Notes under the pieces: generated by a model
The model's database searches: none
Seen by the model: only the letters and a program-made list of their open reading frames with translations
Told to the model about the DNA's origin: nothing
Assembly (NCBI RefSeq): GCF_001191005.1
Contig: NZ_CP012201.1
Location: 1,674,001 to 1,738,000, forward strand
Direction: 5' to 3'
DNA from: Massilia sp. NR 4-1
Lineage (GTDB): Bacteria; Pseudomonadota; Gammaproteobacteria; Burkholderiales; Burkholderiaceae_D
Length of the DNA stretch: 64,000 nucleotides
Part shown: one piece after another, positions 27,581-37,011 of the stretch
Layout of the letters: each line of letters begins with the position of its first letter
Position numbering within the stretch: the stretch's first letter is position 1
Translations under genes and position numbers: made by a program

Positions 27581-28786
27581 TTAATTCTTCAAAATGCCGA
27601 GTTCACGGCCTGCCTGTTCGAATGCGGCGAGCACTTTGTCGAGCTGCTCGCGGGTGTGCGCGGCGGAGAGCTGGACGCGCACGCGCGCCTGGCCCATCGG
27701 CACCACCGGGTAGAAGAAGCCGCTGAGCAAAACGCCCAGCTCATACATTCGTGCCGCAAACTTCTGGGCCACCGGGGCATCGAACAGCATCACCGGCACG
27801 ACCGGGTGGGTGCCTGGCTTGATGGTGAAGCCGATGCGCTCGATCTCCTTGCGGAAGTAGGCGGTGTTTTCATGCAGGCGGTCGCGCAGCTCGGTCGATT
27901 CGGACAGGCGCTTCAGCACCTCCAGCGAGGCGCCGGCAATCGATGGCGCCAGGGTGTTGGAGAACAGATAAGGACGCGATTTCTGGCGCAGCGTGTCGAT
28001 CACTTCCTTGCGGCCGGAGGTGAAGCCGCCCATCGCGCCGCCCAGGGCCTTGCCCAGGGTGCCGGTGATGACGTCGATCTTGCCCAGCACATTGTGGTGC
28101 TCGTGGGTGCCGCGGCCGGTCTTGCCCATGAAGCCGGAGGCGTGGCATTCGTCGATCATCACCAGGGCGCCGTACTGCTCGGCCAGGGCCACGATCTTGT
28201 CCAGCTGGGCGATGGTGCCGTCCATGGAGAACACGCCGTCGGTGACGATGATCTTGTGGCGCTTGTCGGCGGCGGCCTTGAGCTGGGCTTCCAGGTCGGC
28301 CATATCGTTGTGGGCGTAACGGAAGCGCGCAGCCTTGCACAGGCGGATGCCGTCGATGATGGAAGCGTGGTTCAGGGCGTCCGAGATGATGGCGTCGTTC
28401 TCGTCGAACAGCGGCTCGAACACGCCGCCGTTGGCGTCGAAGGCGGCGGCGTAGAGGATGGTGTCTTCGGTGCCGAGGAATTTCGAGATCGCCTGCTCCA
28501 GCTGCTTGTGCACGGTCTGGGTGCCGCAGATGAAGCGCACCGAGGACAGGCCATAGCCGTATTTTTCGGTGGCGTCGATGGAGGCCTGGGCCACCCACTC
28601 CTGGCCGGACAGGCCGAGGTAGTTGTTGGCGCACATATTGATCAGGGTACGGCCGTCCTCACCCTGCACTTCAGAACCCTGGCGGGAGGCAAGCACGCGC
28701 TCCGGCTTGTACAGACCCTGCTCGCGCAGTTTTTCCAGGTTCTGTTGCAGGCCGCCGTAAAACGCATTTTTTGCTTGCTCGCTCAT
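27581..28786 (-). CDS. kbl: Glycine C-acetyltransferase (2-amino-3-ketobutyrate CoA ligase)
   Basis: This PLP enzyme cleaves 2-amino-3-ketobutyrate with CoA to glycine and acetyl-CoA, the second step of threonine breakdown. The 401-residue protein has 'NNYLGLSG' near residue 52, 'DECHASGFMGKTGRG' (PLP-contacting Asp and His) and Lys246 in TGTLGKALGG as the internal aldimine. Length and lysine position match the E. coli enzyme. It is the first gene of kbl-tdh-sdaA and is divergent from an XRE-cupin regulator across a 196-base gap. Confidence 0.96.
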   Translation of the reverse strand: MSEQAKNAFYGGLQQNLEKLREQGLYKPERVLASRQGSEVQGEDGRTLINMCANNYLGLSGQEWVAQASIDATEKYGYGLSSVRFICGTQTVHKQLEQAISKFLGTEDTILYAAAFDANGGVFEPLFDENDAIISDALNHASIIDGIRLCKAARFRYAHNDMADLEAQLKAAADKRHKIIVTDGVFSMDGTIAQLDKIVALAEQYGALVMIDECHASGFMGKTGRGTHEHHNVLGKIDVITGTLGKALGGAMGGFTSGRKEVIDTLRQKSRPYLFSNTLAPSIAGASLEVLKRLSESTELRDRLHENTAYFRKEIERIGFTIKPGTHPVVPVMLFDAPVAQKFAARMYELGVLLSGFFYPVVPMGQARVRVQLSAAHTREQLDKVLAAFEQAGRELGILKN

Positions 28787-28926
28787 GATCTTCCTCTATT
28801 TGGATGGTGAAGGCCGCCGCTTGACCGGCTGTTGCCTATGTTGTACCGTGCCTGAAGCTGAAACCGATATGGAAGTCTACTCTTTTTTCCTCTATCGCTT
28901 TCGAATTCCATTATTTTGAACACAGA

Positions 28927-28960
28927 TTCAATATACTGAATACTACATAAGCATATTGAA
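28927..28960. promoter_or_regulatory. Candidate operator in the kbl/regulator divergent region
   Basis: A perfect 8-bp inverted repeat, TTCAATAT (28927-28934) and ATATTGAA (28953-28960), is separated by 18 bases. A nested TTCA-N6-TGAA lies at 28927-28940. It ends 22 bases before the regulator ATG, a reasonable place for autoregulation and control of kbl. Confidence 0.4.
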
Positions 28961-28982
28961 CTTTGCAAGCGATCTTTCCTCA

Positions 28983-29558
28983 ATGAAGCCATCTGTTTCG
29001 ACCAATGCCCCACCCGAGGTGGGCGCCGCCCTGCAACGACTGCGCCTGGCGCGCGGTTTGACGCTGGAAGACCTGTCGCGCATCGCCGGCGTGTCCAAAT
29101 CCATGCTGTCGCAGATCGAACGCGAGAAAGCCAATCCGACCATCGCCATCACCTGGCGCCTGGCCAACGCCCTCGGCGTCGCCATCGGCGAGCTGCTGGC
29201 CGACGTCGAAAAGAATGTCGAAACGATCAGGGTGCTGGACGCCCACGAAACGCCGACCCTGCCCGGCGCGCATGCCGGCTATATATTGCGCATCCTCGGC
29301 CCGATGGAACTGGCCGGCAAATACGAATGGTATGAGCTGACCCTGGCCCCCGGCGGCGAGCTGGCCTCCCAGGCGCACGACCCCGGCACCCACGAGCACC
29401 TGACCCTGCTGCACGGCAGCATGGAGCTGGAAGTCGGCAATGCCAAGAAAAAGATCAAGCTTGGCAGCACCGCCCGCTATCCCGCCGACCAGCAGCACGC
29501 CATCCGCAACCTCGGCAAAACCGAAGCCAAAGCCCTGCTCGTCGTCATCCACCGCTAA
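28983..29558 (+). CDS. XRE-family regulator with C-terminal cupin domain
   Basis: The 191-residue protein has a helix-turn-helix at about 13-70 ('LARGLTLEDLSRIAGVSKSM', then 'LSQIEREKANPTIAITWRLA'). A cupin beta-barrel sensor at about 95-190 carries 'PGTHEHLTLLHGSMELEVG'. Such proteins often bind an amino acid or a derivative. Divergence from kbl-tdh suggests it controls threonine breakdown; this is inference from position. I use the ATG at 28983. An in-frame TTG at 28956 would add nine residues but overlaps the candidate operator. Confidence 0.85.
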   Translation: MKPSVSTNAPPEVGAALQRLRLARGLTLEDLSRIAGVSKSMLSQIEREKANPTIAITWRLANALGVAIGELLADVEKNVETIRVLDAHETPTLPGAHAGYILRILGPMELAGKYEWYELTLAPGGELASQAHDPGTHEHLTLLHGSMELEVGNAKKKIKLGSTARYPADQQHAIRNLGKTEAKALLVVIHR

Positions 29559-29574
29559 GCCCCGCGTTTGAGCT

Positions 29575-29635
29575 AAAAAATGTTCCACCCTGGCGTCAGG
29601 CGGAGCCGCCTGGGCACGAGGGCGGGACATTTTTT
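29575..29635. terminator. Bidirectional terminator between convergent genes
   Basis: AAAAAATGT (29575-29583) pairs with ACATTTTTT (29627-29635) around imperfectly paired GC-rich arms. An inner hairpin AGGCGG/CCGCCT sits near the centre. It gives a T-run on each strand, so it can end both the regulator and the metalloprotease transcript. Confidence 0.8.
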
Positions 29636-29658
29636 GATGTGGCGCAAGGCCGGGGGGC

Positions 29659-32091
29659 TTAGATAGGGGCGCCGGGCGGGATCGCTGGGGCCGGGCGCAG
29701 CTTGATGCTGCGCGGATCGGCCAGGTAACGCTGGATATGGCTGGCGGCTTGCTGGCGGCTGGCGGCGGTGCTGGCGGCGGCGCTTGGGGTCTTTTTAAGC
29801 CAGCTGGCAAGGTCCGCGCTTTGCTGGCGCAGCTCGGCCTCGGCGGCGGCATGCAGCTGCTTGCCATCCAGCAGGCGCAGCAGGGTGTCGAGGACCACCC
29901 AGTTGGCGCTGAGTTGCACAGCTTCGCCGCCGGCCCCGGGCGCCGGCACGGCCGGGCGCTTCCAGGTGCGCTGCAGGACTTGCGCCATCAGGTCGGCGAT
30001 GCCGGGCTGGCCGGGATCGCGGGCGTGCTGCCAATACAGGCGGTTGATGCGGCCGGCGTCGAACAGGAAGCCCGCCGTGTGGGCGGCGCCCGCCTCCACC
30101 GCCGACAAGGCGTCGAAGACGCTGTTCATGCGGGTTTCGAAATATTCCTTATTGCGTTCGTAACCGGTGGCCGGTGGCGTCAACAGGTCCAGCACCTTCG
30201 GCGGCAGCGCGAGGTATTCGGCGCTCAGGGTGTCGGCCAGCCTGGCCAGTGCCTGGCGCTGGCTGGCGGCGGCCACGGTGCGTATGCCGCTTTGGGCGCG
30301 GCCGGCTTTGACGTCGCCGCTGGTGCTGTAGTCGAATTCGCCGCCGCCGATCAGGCGGGCTAGGGCTTCGGCCTGGTAGCGTTGCAGCAGATAGACGGGA
30401 ACCAGGCGCGCTTCGATCTCGCCGGTCTGGCGCTCATTGGGCAGCACGTCGAGCGAGAAGCGCTGCAAGGCCTGGCGGCGGATGGCGCCCAATTGATCCC
30501 AGGTTTTCAACGAATCGGGGCCGAAGTCCCACAGCAGTCCATTCGGATGGCTGGCGCCGGGCGTGCGCGCATCGCTATCGCTGACGTATTGCATGCCGGC
30601 CGCATTGGCGCCGGCGCGCAGCTGCGCCAGCTCATCGTCCGTCAATTCGCCGTAGATGTGCTGCACGATGTAGTCGTCCCATGGGCCGACACCAGTGCCG
30701 TAAGCTTCCTGCAGGCCGATGCGGCCGTCCGCTTCGAGCTTGAGCACGGGATGGGGGTAGTCCATCACCGAGCCGTTGCCTTGGCGGCTGGCGGCGAAGT
30801 TGTGCGAGAAGCCCAGGGTGTGGCCGACTTCGTGCGCCGCCAGCTGGCGCAGGCGGGCCAGCGCCATCTGTTCCGCCATCTTCTGCAATGCGAGATTGCC
30901 TGCCTTGCCGTAGGGCGCGAGCAGGCTTTCGGCGATCAGGATGTCCTGGCGCACGCGCTGCGACCCCAACGTGACGGCGCCACGGATGATTTCTCCGGTG
31001 CGCGGGTCGGCCAGCGCATTGCCGTAGGACCAGCCGCGCGTGGCGCGGTGCACCCAGCTGATGACGTTGTAGCGCACGTCCATCGCGTCCGCGCCTTCCG
31101 GCAGCAATTCGACGCGGAAGGCGTCCTTGAAGCCGGCCTTCTCGAAGGCGCTGGTCCACCAGCGCGCGCCTTCCAGCAGGGCGGAACGCACCGGCTCCGG
31201 CGCCCCCCGGTCAAGATAGTAGACGATGGGCTTTTTCACGGCGCTGGGCGCGGCGCCCGGCACCGTCTTTTCCAGCCGGTGCCGCAACTGCCAGCGCACA
31301 TCCAGGCTGCTGGCCAGCGGCGTGGCGAAATCGTAGTAGCCGGCATCGAAGCCGCCCGAGGCGGGATGGTAGGCACGCGGCTTGTAGCCCTGGTCCGGCA
31401 GGCGCACCATGCTGATATGCTGGCGCAGCGACAGACTGGCCGGGTCGGCCGCCACCTGGCGCACATATTCGCCCTGCCCCGCTCCCGCAAAAGTCAGCAA
31501 TGCCTCCAGTTCCACATTGTCGGGGAAAGCTTTTGCCAGCGCCGGCAGAATGGCGCTGCGTTTCTCGTCGACCTTATATGCACCCTGCTTGCTGTCGCCC
31601 AGGCGCTGCGCCACGCCGTGCTGGTCGGCCAGCAGGAAGCTGGAGAAATCGATCAGATGGCGTCCATTCTCGCTGGCGAGGATCTCGCCCGACCACAGCA
31701 CCGCTGCGGCAAAGGATTCAGCCACGGCGTTGCGCTCGTCGGCGTCGGTGGAGCGCGCGACGTAGCGGGTGTTCTCCTGCACCAAGAAGATGCGCGTTCC
31801 ATGCTTCTGGAAGCGCACCAGTTTCATTTCGCCCGGCTGGCCGCGGTCCAGGCCCACATCGTTGGAACCCAGCGCGTAAGGCAGCGAAGACAGCATCAGG
31901 AAGGGCTGGTCCAGCACCGCCAGGGACAGCAGCACCCTGCCCTTTTCCGCGTCGCGCCAAAGATCGATGAAGCCGGGCTGCACCTGCAAGGCCCGGGTTT
32001 GTTCGGCCAGCGTGCGCGGCGCATCGGCGGCCCATGCGGGCGGCGCAAGAGCCAGCAGGGCAAGGGCGAGAATGGTTTTGGTCGGCTTCAT
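29659..32091 (-). CDS. Exported zinc-dependent metalloprotease (DUF5117/DUF4953 type)
   Basis: The 810-residue precursor has a signal peptide (MKPTKTILALALLALAPPAWA). A large N-terminal region contains the 'RYVARSTD', 'WVHRATRGWSYGNALADPRTGE' blocks of this family. The zinc site is HEVGHTLGFSH (His420, Glu421, His424, His430), the extended metzincin form. It probably acts in the periplasm or outside the cell on proteins or peptides. I use the ATG at 32091, directly before the signal peptide; no clear Shine-Dalgarno is present. The T-tract of the prolyl oligopeptidase terminator ends only 20 bases upstream, leaving no space for a promoter between. Confidence 0.88.
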   Translation of the reverse strand: MKPTKTILALALLALAPPAWAADAPRTLAEQTRALQVQPGFIDLWRDAEKGRVLLSLAVLDQPFLMLSSLPYALGSNDVGLDRGQPGEMKLVRFQKHGTRIFLVQENTRYVARSTDADERNAVAESFAAAVLWSGEILASENGRHLIDFSSFLLADQHGVAQRLGDSKQGAYKVDEKRSAILPALAKAFPDNVELEALLTFAGAGQGEYVRQVAADPASLSLRQHISMVRLPDQGYKPRAYHPASGGFDAGYYDFATPLASSLDVRWQLRHRLEKTVPGAAPSAVKKPIVYYLDRGAPEPVRSALLEGARWWTSAFEKAGFKDAFRVELLPEGADAMDVRYNVISWVHRATRGWSYGNALADPRTGEIIRGAVTLGSQRVRQDILIAESLLAPYGKAGNLALQKMAEQMALARLRQLAAHEVGHTLGFSHNFAASRQGNGSVMDYPHPVLKLEADGRIGLQEAYGTGVGPWDDYIVQHIYGELTDDELAQLRAGANAAGMQYVSDSDARTPGASHPNGLLWDFGPDSLKTWDQLGAIRRQALQRFSLDVLPNERQTGEIEARLVPVYLLQRYQAEALARLIGGGEFDYSTSGDVKAGRAQSGIRTVAAASQRQALARLADTLSAEYLALPPKVLDLLTPPATGYERNKEYFETRMNSVFDALSAVEAGAAHTAGFLFDAGRINRLYWQHARDPGQPGIADLMAQVLQRTWKRPAVPAPGAGGEAVQLSANWVVLDTLLRLLDGKQLHAAAEAELRQQSADLASWLKKTPSAAASTAASRQQAASHIQRYLADPRSIKLRPAPAIPPGAPI

Positions 32092-32110
32092 CGGCGTTCG
32101 GGAAAGAGTA

Positions 32111-32138
32111 AGAAAAAACGCGCCTCGCAAGGCGCGTT
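32111..32138 (-). terminator. Terminator between the two peptidase genes
   Basis: A 9-bp stem AACGCGCCT/AGGCGCGTT has a 4-nt loop and is followed on the minus strand by TTTTTTCTT. Two further hairpins precede it: GCGCTGCCG/CGGCAGCGC at 32151-32178 and TGCGCCG/CGGCGCA at 32191-32220. Confidence 0.88.
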
Positions 32139-32232
32139 GTCGTGCAATCGGCGCTGCCGGTCCGGCATGCGGCAGCGCACAGCATCGTGCTGCGCCGCAC
32201 CGCCATTCCGGTACGGCGCATGGTGCGCAGCC

Positions 32233-34428
32233 TTACTTGGCGCCGCTGACCGGTGCGCCCGCAGGCTTCGGCTGCGCCGCCACATCGGCGGCCGGGGTCA
32301 TGCCCAGGGCGCGGCCCAGGAAGCCCCAGCGGTCGGCCACTTCCTCGATCTGTTTCGAGGTCGGTTTGCCGGCGCCATGGCCTGCCTTGGTTTCGATGCG
32401 GATCAGGACCGGCGCCGGGCCGCCCTGCGCCGCCTGGGCGGCGGCGGCGAACTTGAAGCTGTGCGCCGGCACCACGCGGTCGTCGTGGTCCGCCGTCATC
32501 ACCATGGTGGCCGGGTAGCAGCCGCCCGCTTTCAGGTTATGCAGCGGCGAATACTTGACCAGCGCCTTGAACTCGTCGGCGTTGTCGGACGAACCGTAGT
32601 CCGAGGTCCAGGCCCAGCCGATGGTGAATTTATGGAAGCGCAGCATGTCCAGCACGCCCACGGCCGGCACCGCCGCCGCGAACAGGTCGGGACGCTGGGT
32701 CATGGCGGCGCCCACCAGCAGGCCGCCGTTGCTGCCGCCGCCGATCGACAGCTTGGCCGGCGAGGTGACCTTGGTGGCGATCAGGTGCTCGGCAGCGCCG
32801 ATGAAGTCGTCGAACACATTCTGCTTCTGCAGCTTGGTACCGGCCTTGTGCCAGGCTTCGCCGTATTCGCCGCCGCCGCGCAGATTGGCCATCACGTACA
32901 CGCCGCCCATTTCCACCCAGGCCAGGTTGGCGACCGAGAAGGATGGGGTCAGCGCCACATTGAAGCCGCCGTAGCCATACAGATAGGTCGGATTGCTGCC
33001 GTCCAGCTTCATGCCCTTCTTGGACACGATGAACATCGGCACCTTGGTGCCATCGCGGCTGGTGAAGAATTCCTGGCGCGTTTCAAAGGCGCTTGGGTCG
33101 AAATCGACCTTTGGCTGGCGGTACACGCTGCTCTTGCCGCTCTTCGCGTCATAGCGGTACACGGTGGACGGCGTGGTGAAGCTGGTGAAGGAGTAGAAGG
33201 TTTCGCTGTCGCTGCGCTTGCCGCCGAAGCCGGAGACCGAGCCGATGCCCGGCAGCGCCAGCTCGCGCACCAGCTTGCCGCGCAGGTCGTACACCTTCAC
33301 GGCGCTGTGCGCGTCGGTCAGGTAGTTCAGCACCAGCTGCTTGTTGACGATATTGGCCGAGACCAGGGTCTGGGCGCTTTCCGGCACCAGCTCTTTCCAC
33401 TGGTCGGCGGCCGGCTTGCGGATATCGATGGCGACCACGCGCGATTTCGGCGCGTTCTTATCGGTGGAGAAGTAGAAGATCGGGCCATCGTTGTCGATGA
33501 AGTGGTAGGCCGCGTCCAGGTTCTCCAGCAAGCCGACGACCTTGCTGTCCTTCTTGCCCAGATCCTTGTAGAAGATGCGGTTCTTGCGCTCGGTGCCCTG
33601 GGTGCCGGCGATGATCAGGTAGCGGCCGTCGTCGCTGACATTGGCGCGGAAGCCCCATTCCTTCTGGTCGGGACGGTCGTACACCAGCTGGTCGGCGCTT
33701 TGCGGCGTGCCCAGTTTGTGGAAGTACAGCTTCTGGAAGTAATTCACGCCGGCCAGCTTGGCGGCTTCGCTCGGCTCGTCGTAGCGGCTGTAGAAGAAGC
33801 CGGAACCGTCGTGCGCCCAGGCGGTCTTGGAGAACTTGACCCACTTGATATGGTCTTCGGTATCCAGGCCGGTGTCGATATTGCGCACCTTGATCTCGTT
33901 CCAGTCGGAGCCGGAAGCGGCGGTGCTGTAGGCCATGAATTTGCCGTTCGGGCCGACCGAGAAATCGGCCAGCGCCACCGTGCCGTCGGACGACAGGGTG
34001 TTCGGATCGAGCAGCAGGCGCGGCTTGTCGTTCAGCGACTTCATGGTAAACAGCACGGCCTGGTTTTGCAGGCCGTCGTTACGGCTGTAGAAATAGCGGC
34101 CGCCTTCGCGGAACGGCACGCTGAAACGCTCGTAGTTCCACAGCTTGGTCAAACGCTGCTTGATCGCTTCACGGTTCGGGATCTGCTGCAGATAGCCCTG
34201 GGTCAGCGCGTTCTGTTCGTCCACCCAGGCCTTGGTTTCAGCGCTATTGGCGTCTTCCAGCCAGCGGTAAGGGTCGGCCACGGTGGTGCCGTGATAGTTA
34301 TCCTGCTGGTCCACTTTTTTCGTGACCGGGTAGCTCAGCGGGCTGCCGCCCGGGCAGGTTTGCGCCAGGGCGTTGCCGCTGAAGGCGGCGAGCAGCGAGA
34401 GTACCAGTGAAGCGCGTTTGAATTGCAT
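32233..34428 (-). CDS. Exported prolyl oligopeptidase, family S9
   Basis: This serine peptidase cleaves short peptides after proline. The 731-residue precursor has a signal peptide (MQFKRASLVLSLLAAFSGNALA). A seven-bladed propeller region follows ('PYRWLED', 'DPNTLSSDGTVAL'), then the alpha/beta-hydrolase domain with Ser566 in GGGSNGGL, the Asp of 'TADHDDRVVP' and the His of 'PAHSFKF'. It is thus a periplasmic or secreted form. GGAAGAA precedes the ATG, and a plausible promoter lies at 34520-34548. It is followed by three hairpins and then the metalloprotease gene. Confidence 0.93.
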   Translation of the reverse strand: MQFKRASLVLSLLAAFSGNALAQTCPGGSPLSYPVTKKVDQQDNYHGTTVADPYRWLEDANSAETKAWVDEQNALTQGYLQQIPNREAIKQRLTKLWNYERFSVPFREGGRYFYSRNDGLQNQAVLFTMKSLNDKPRLLLDPNTLSSDGTVALADFSVGPNGKFMAYSTAASGSDWNEIKVRNIDTGLDTEDHIKWVKFSKTAWAHDGSGFFYSRYDEPSEAAKLAGVNYFQKLYFHKLGTPQSADQLVYDRPDQKEWGFRANVSDDGRYLIIAGTQGTERKNRIFYKDLGKKDSKVVGLLENLDAAYHFIDNDGPIFYFSTDKNAPKSRVVAIDIRKPAADQWKELVPESAQTLVSANIVNKQLVLNYLTDAHSAVKVYDLRGKLVRELALPGIGSVSGFGGKRSDSETFYSFTSFTTPSTVYRYDAKSGKSSVYRQPKVDFDPSAFETRQEFFTSRDGTKVPMFIVSKKGMKLDGSNPTYLYGYGGFNVALTPSFSVANLAWVEMGGVYVMANLRGGGEYGEAWHKAGTKLQKQNVFDDFIGAAEHLIATKVTSPAKLSIGGGSNGGLLVGAAMTQRPDLFAAAVPAVGVLDMLRFHKFTIGWAWTSDYGSSDNADEFKALVKYSPLHNLKAGGCYPATMVMTADHDDRVVPAHSFKFAAAAQAAQGGPAPVLIRIETKAGHGAGKPTSKQIEEVADRWGFLGRALGMTPAADVAAQPKPAGAPVSGAK

Positions 34429-34519
34429 TGTTCTTCCGTAGTGTCATGGGTGGAGGAAGCAGCCGCCGCAAGGCGCTGCAAAACGATGGCAGCCCTGTCC
34501 TGCAGGGTTGCGTCGAAGG

Positions 34520-34548
34520 ATCATATCGTGGTTTATGACAAATATGAA
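34520..34548 (-). promoter_or_regulatory. Candidate promoter of the prolyl oligopeptidase gene
   Basis: On the minus strand TTCATA (34543-34548), a 17-bp spacer and TATGAT (34520-34525, five of six) lie about 85 bases upstream of the ATG. Confidence 0.5.
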
Positions 34549-34575
34549 ATGTTACAAGCGCCCGCTTAACGCTTT

Positions 34576-36996
34576 TTATTTGGCGGGAACTGTGCTGTTT
34601 TCCGCCATGCGGCTGGCGGCAGCGGCGCTGCCCGGCGCGCGCCAGCGGCCTATCCAGTCGCCCAGTTCCGCGGCGGGAATCGGGCGGCTCATGAAATAAC
34701 CCTGGCCCTGGTCGCAACCCATGCGCTTCAGCAGACCCCATACGGCTTCGCTTTCCAGTCCTTCCGCCACCACGCGCAAGCCCATATTGTGGCCAAGGTC
34801 GATGGTGGAGCGCACGATCTTGGCATCGCCCACGTCCTGCTCCATATTCAGGACGAAGGATTTGTCGATTTTCAGCTCGTCCACCGGCAGCCGCTTCAAA
34901 TAGGCCAGCGAAGAATAGCCTGTGCCGAAATCGTCAATCGAGAGATCGGCGCCCATGGCGTGCAAGCGCTCCAGTGTGAGCTGGGCGCGCACCGGGTCGT
35001 CCATGATGGCGCTTTCGGTGATTTCCAGGCAGAAGGCGCCGGGCGAAACCTGGTGGCGGTGCATGATCTCGGCGAATTTGCCCGGCAGGTCCTGGTCCAT
35101 CAAGTCGCGCGTGGACAGGTTGACCGAAATTTTCAGATGCACGCCGCGCTGCGCCAGCTGGCGGCTCAGCATCGCCGACTGCTCCAGCACCCAGCGCGTC
35201 AGCACGCGGATAAAGCCGGTCTGCTCGGCGAAGGGGATGAACTGGTCGGGAAAGACATTGCCGCGCTCCGGGTGCGCCCAGCGCACCAGCGCCTCGGCCC
35301 CGCTCACCACGCCGCTGGCAATGGTGATCTTGGGCTGGACGAACAGGCGCAGCTCGCCGCGCTCCACGGCGTTGCGCAGCTCCGTCAGCAGCGACAGGCT
35401 CTTGGCGCTGCCCTGGTCGAACGCGGCGTCGTACACCACCGCGCCGTCGCGGCGCTGCTTGGCCGTGTACATCGCCACCTCGGCCATGCTGAGCAGGGAT
35501 TCGCCGTCCTGCCCATGCTCGGGATAGCCGGCAATGCCCAGGCCGGCGCCGATATCGACGGTCTGTTCGTCCAGCGACAACGGCGTTTCCAGCGCCTGCA
35601 GCACTTCCGCCGCCAGGCCGATGGCGTGATCCAGGTCGGCGCCCGGCAGCAGGATGGCGAATTCATCGCCGCCCAGCCGGGCCAGCTGGGCCGAACTCTG
35701 GCCGCGCTGCACCATCAGCGCCAGCAGGCGCTCCGCCACCTGGCGCAGCAGCGCATCGCCGAACTGGTGGCCCAGCACATCGTTCACATGTTTGAAGCGG
35801 TCCAGGTCCATCATCAGCACCCAGACCTGGTTGCCCAGCGTCGCCGCCTCGGCCAGCGATTCGTTCAGGTGCAGCAGGAACTGGGCGCGGTTGGGCAGGT
35901 TGGTCAGCGTATCCCAGTAAGCGAGGCGGCGGATTTCCTGCTCGCGGCGGGCGATCCCGTCGCGCATGCTGTCCAGCGCCTGGGCCAGGGCGCCCACCTC
36001 GTCGCGCCGCTCGACCGCAATGCGGCCCTTGTAGTCGCCGCGCTCCAGGCGCTTGGCGGTCTGCGCCAGCTGGCTCAAAGGCTGGGCAATGCGCTTGGCC
36101 GTCAGCACCGCCGCCACGCCGGAAACGATGATGCCGAGCGCGGTCAGCGCCAGCAGCCAGCGCTCCAGGCGCGCATATTCGGCCGTGGCCTCGTCCAGCG
36201 AACGCCCCAGCACCACCACCGCGCGCTGGCCGCCGTCGGTGCCGATCTCCATTTCGCGCAGGCTGTAGCTGGCGCCGCCAATCTCCATCTCGAAACTGTT
36301 GCCAAGCTGGCTGCCGCGCGCCTGCATCCGGGCGGCCAGGCTGCCGGCCGCCAGCTGCGGCAAGCTGGAATCGACGGACAGCCAGTTGCCGCTGGCGCTG
36401 CGCGTCATGATGGTGGCTTGCAGCGCGCTGATTTCATGCATCACGCCGGCCTGCTGCTTATCGATGGGGAAGGTCATCACCACCCAGCCGATGGTGAGCG
36501 GCGCCTTCACCGGCATCACCACCACCTGGTAGGGGCGCTGCTCGATGATGGCGATGCCGCTGGCGCCATCGGCCTGTTCGGCGCGCGCCAGCATGCCCTT
36601 GACCAGTTTTTCCAGCCCGGCCGGCCGGTAGCGGCCGGTGGACGCGCTGACCTGGCCTTCGGCATTGACCAGCATCGTGAGCGAGGCCTTGATGCGCCCG
36701 CCGTGGTTGGCCAGTGCCGACTCGATCGTGTCGCGGTCGTCCTCGTCGTTATTGCCGATGGCGGCCACGAAGGCGGTGTCGCGCGCCAGCAGGCGGGCGC
36801 CGAAGCGCAGCGTTTCCGCATTCTGTTCCAGCACGCGGCTGAAGACCTTGCCGCCATTGATCAGTTCCGCCGTGACGGCGTTGCGCGCATTGTTCTCGAT
36901 GCCGCGCTGGATCAGCAACAGGCCCGTGACCTGCACCGCGATCAGCAGCAGCAGGAAGAGCGTGGCGATCCGGCTTTCCAGGCTTCGAAAGCGCAT
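34576..36996 (-). CDS. Membrane Cache-HAMP-GGDEF-EAL c-di-GMP enzyme
   Basis: The 806-residue protein has an N-terminal helix (about 11-29). A periplasmic Cache-like sensor region follows (about 35-270), then a second helix (about 280-298), HAMP, GGDEF and EAL. GGDEF is intact (442-446), with no RxxD site before it. EAL (568-570), 'ITESAIMDDP', 'DDFGTGYSSL' and 'KIDKSFV' are intact, so both activities are possible. It starts 15 bases after the cupredoxin gene, so the two are co-transcribed. That pairing suggests a copper or redox signal, which is inference. Confidence 0.92.
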   Translation of the reverse strand: MRFRSLESRIATLFLLLLIAVQVTGLLLIQRGIENNARNAVTAELINGGKVFSRVLEQNAETLRFGARLLARDTAFVAAIGNNDEDDRDTIESALANHGGRIKASLTMLVNAEGQVSASTGRYRPAGLEKLVKGMLARAEQADGASGIAIIEQRPYQVVVMPVKAPLTIGWVVMTFPIDKQQAGVMHEISALQATIMTRSASGNWLSVDSSLPQLAAGSLAARMQARGSQLGNSFEMEIGGASYSLREMEIGTDGGQRAVVVLGRSLDEATAEYARLERWLLALTALGIIVSGVAAVLTAKRIAQPLSQLAQTAKRLERGDYKGRIAVERRDEVGALAQALDSMRDGIARREQEIRRLAYWDTLTNLPNRAQFLLHLNESLAEAATLGNQVWVLMMDLDRFKHVNDVLGHQFGDALLRQVAERLLALMVQRGQSSAQLARLGGDEFAILLPGADLDHAIGLAAEVLQALETPLSLDEQTVDIGAGLGIAGYPEHGQDGESLLSMAEVAMYTAKQRRDGAVVYDAAFDQGSAKSLSLLTELRNAVERGELRLFVQPKITIASGVVSGAEALVRWAHPERGNVFPDQFIPFAEQTGFIRVLTRWVLEQSAMLSRQLAQRGVHLKISVNLSTRDLMDQDLPGKFAEIMHRHQVSPGAFCLEITESAIMDDPVRAQLTLERLHAMGADLSIDDFGTGYSSLAYLKRLPVDELKIDKSFVLNMEQDVGDAKIVRSTIDLGHNMGLRVVAEGLESEAVWGLLKRMGCDQGQGYFMSRPIPAAELGDWIGRWRAPGSAAAASRMAENSTVPAK

Positions 36997-37011
36997 GCTG
37001 GCCTCCGCCCT

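Noticed and set aside
34553..34573. Small hairpin AAGCG/CGCTT downstream of the Cache-GGDEF-EAL gene as its terminator
   Set aside because: The T-tract is on the plus strand, the wrong side for a minus-strand gene, and the stem is only five pairs.
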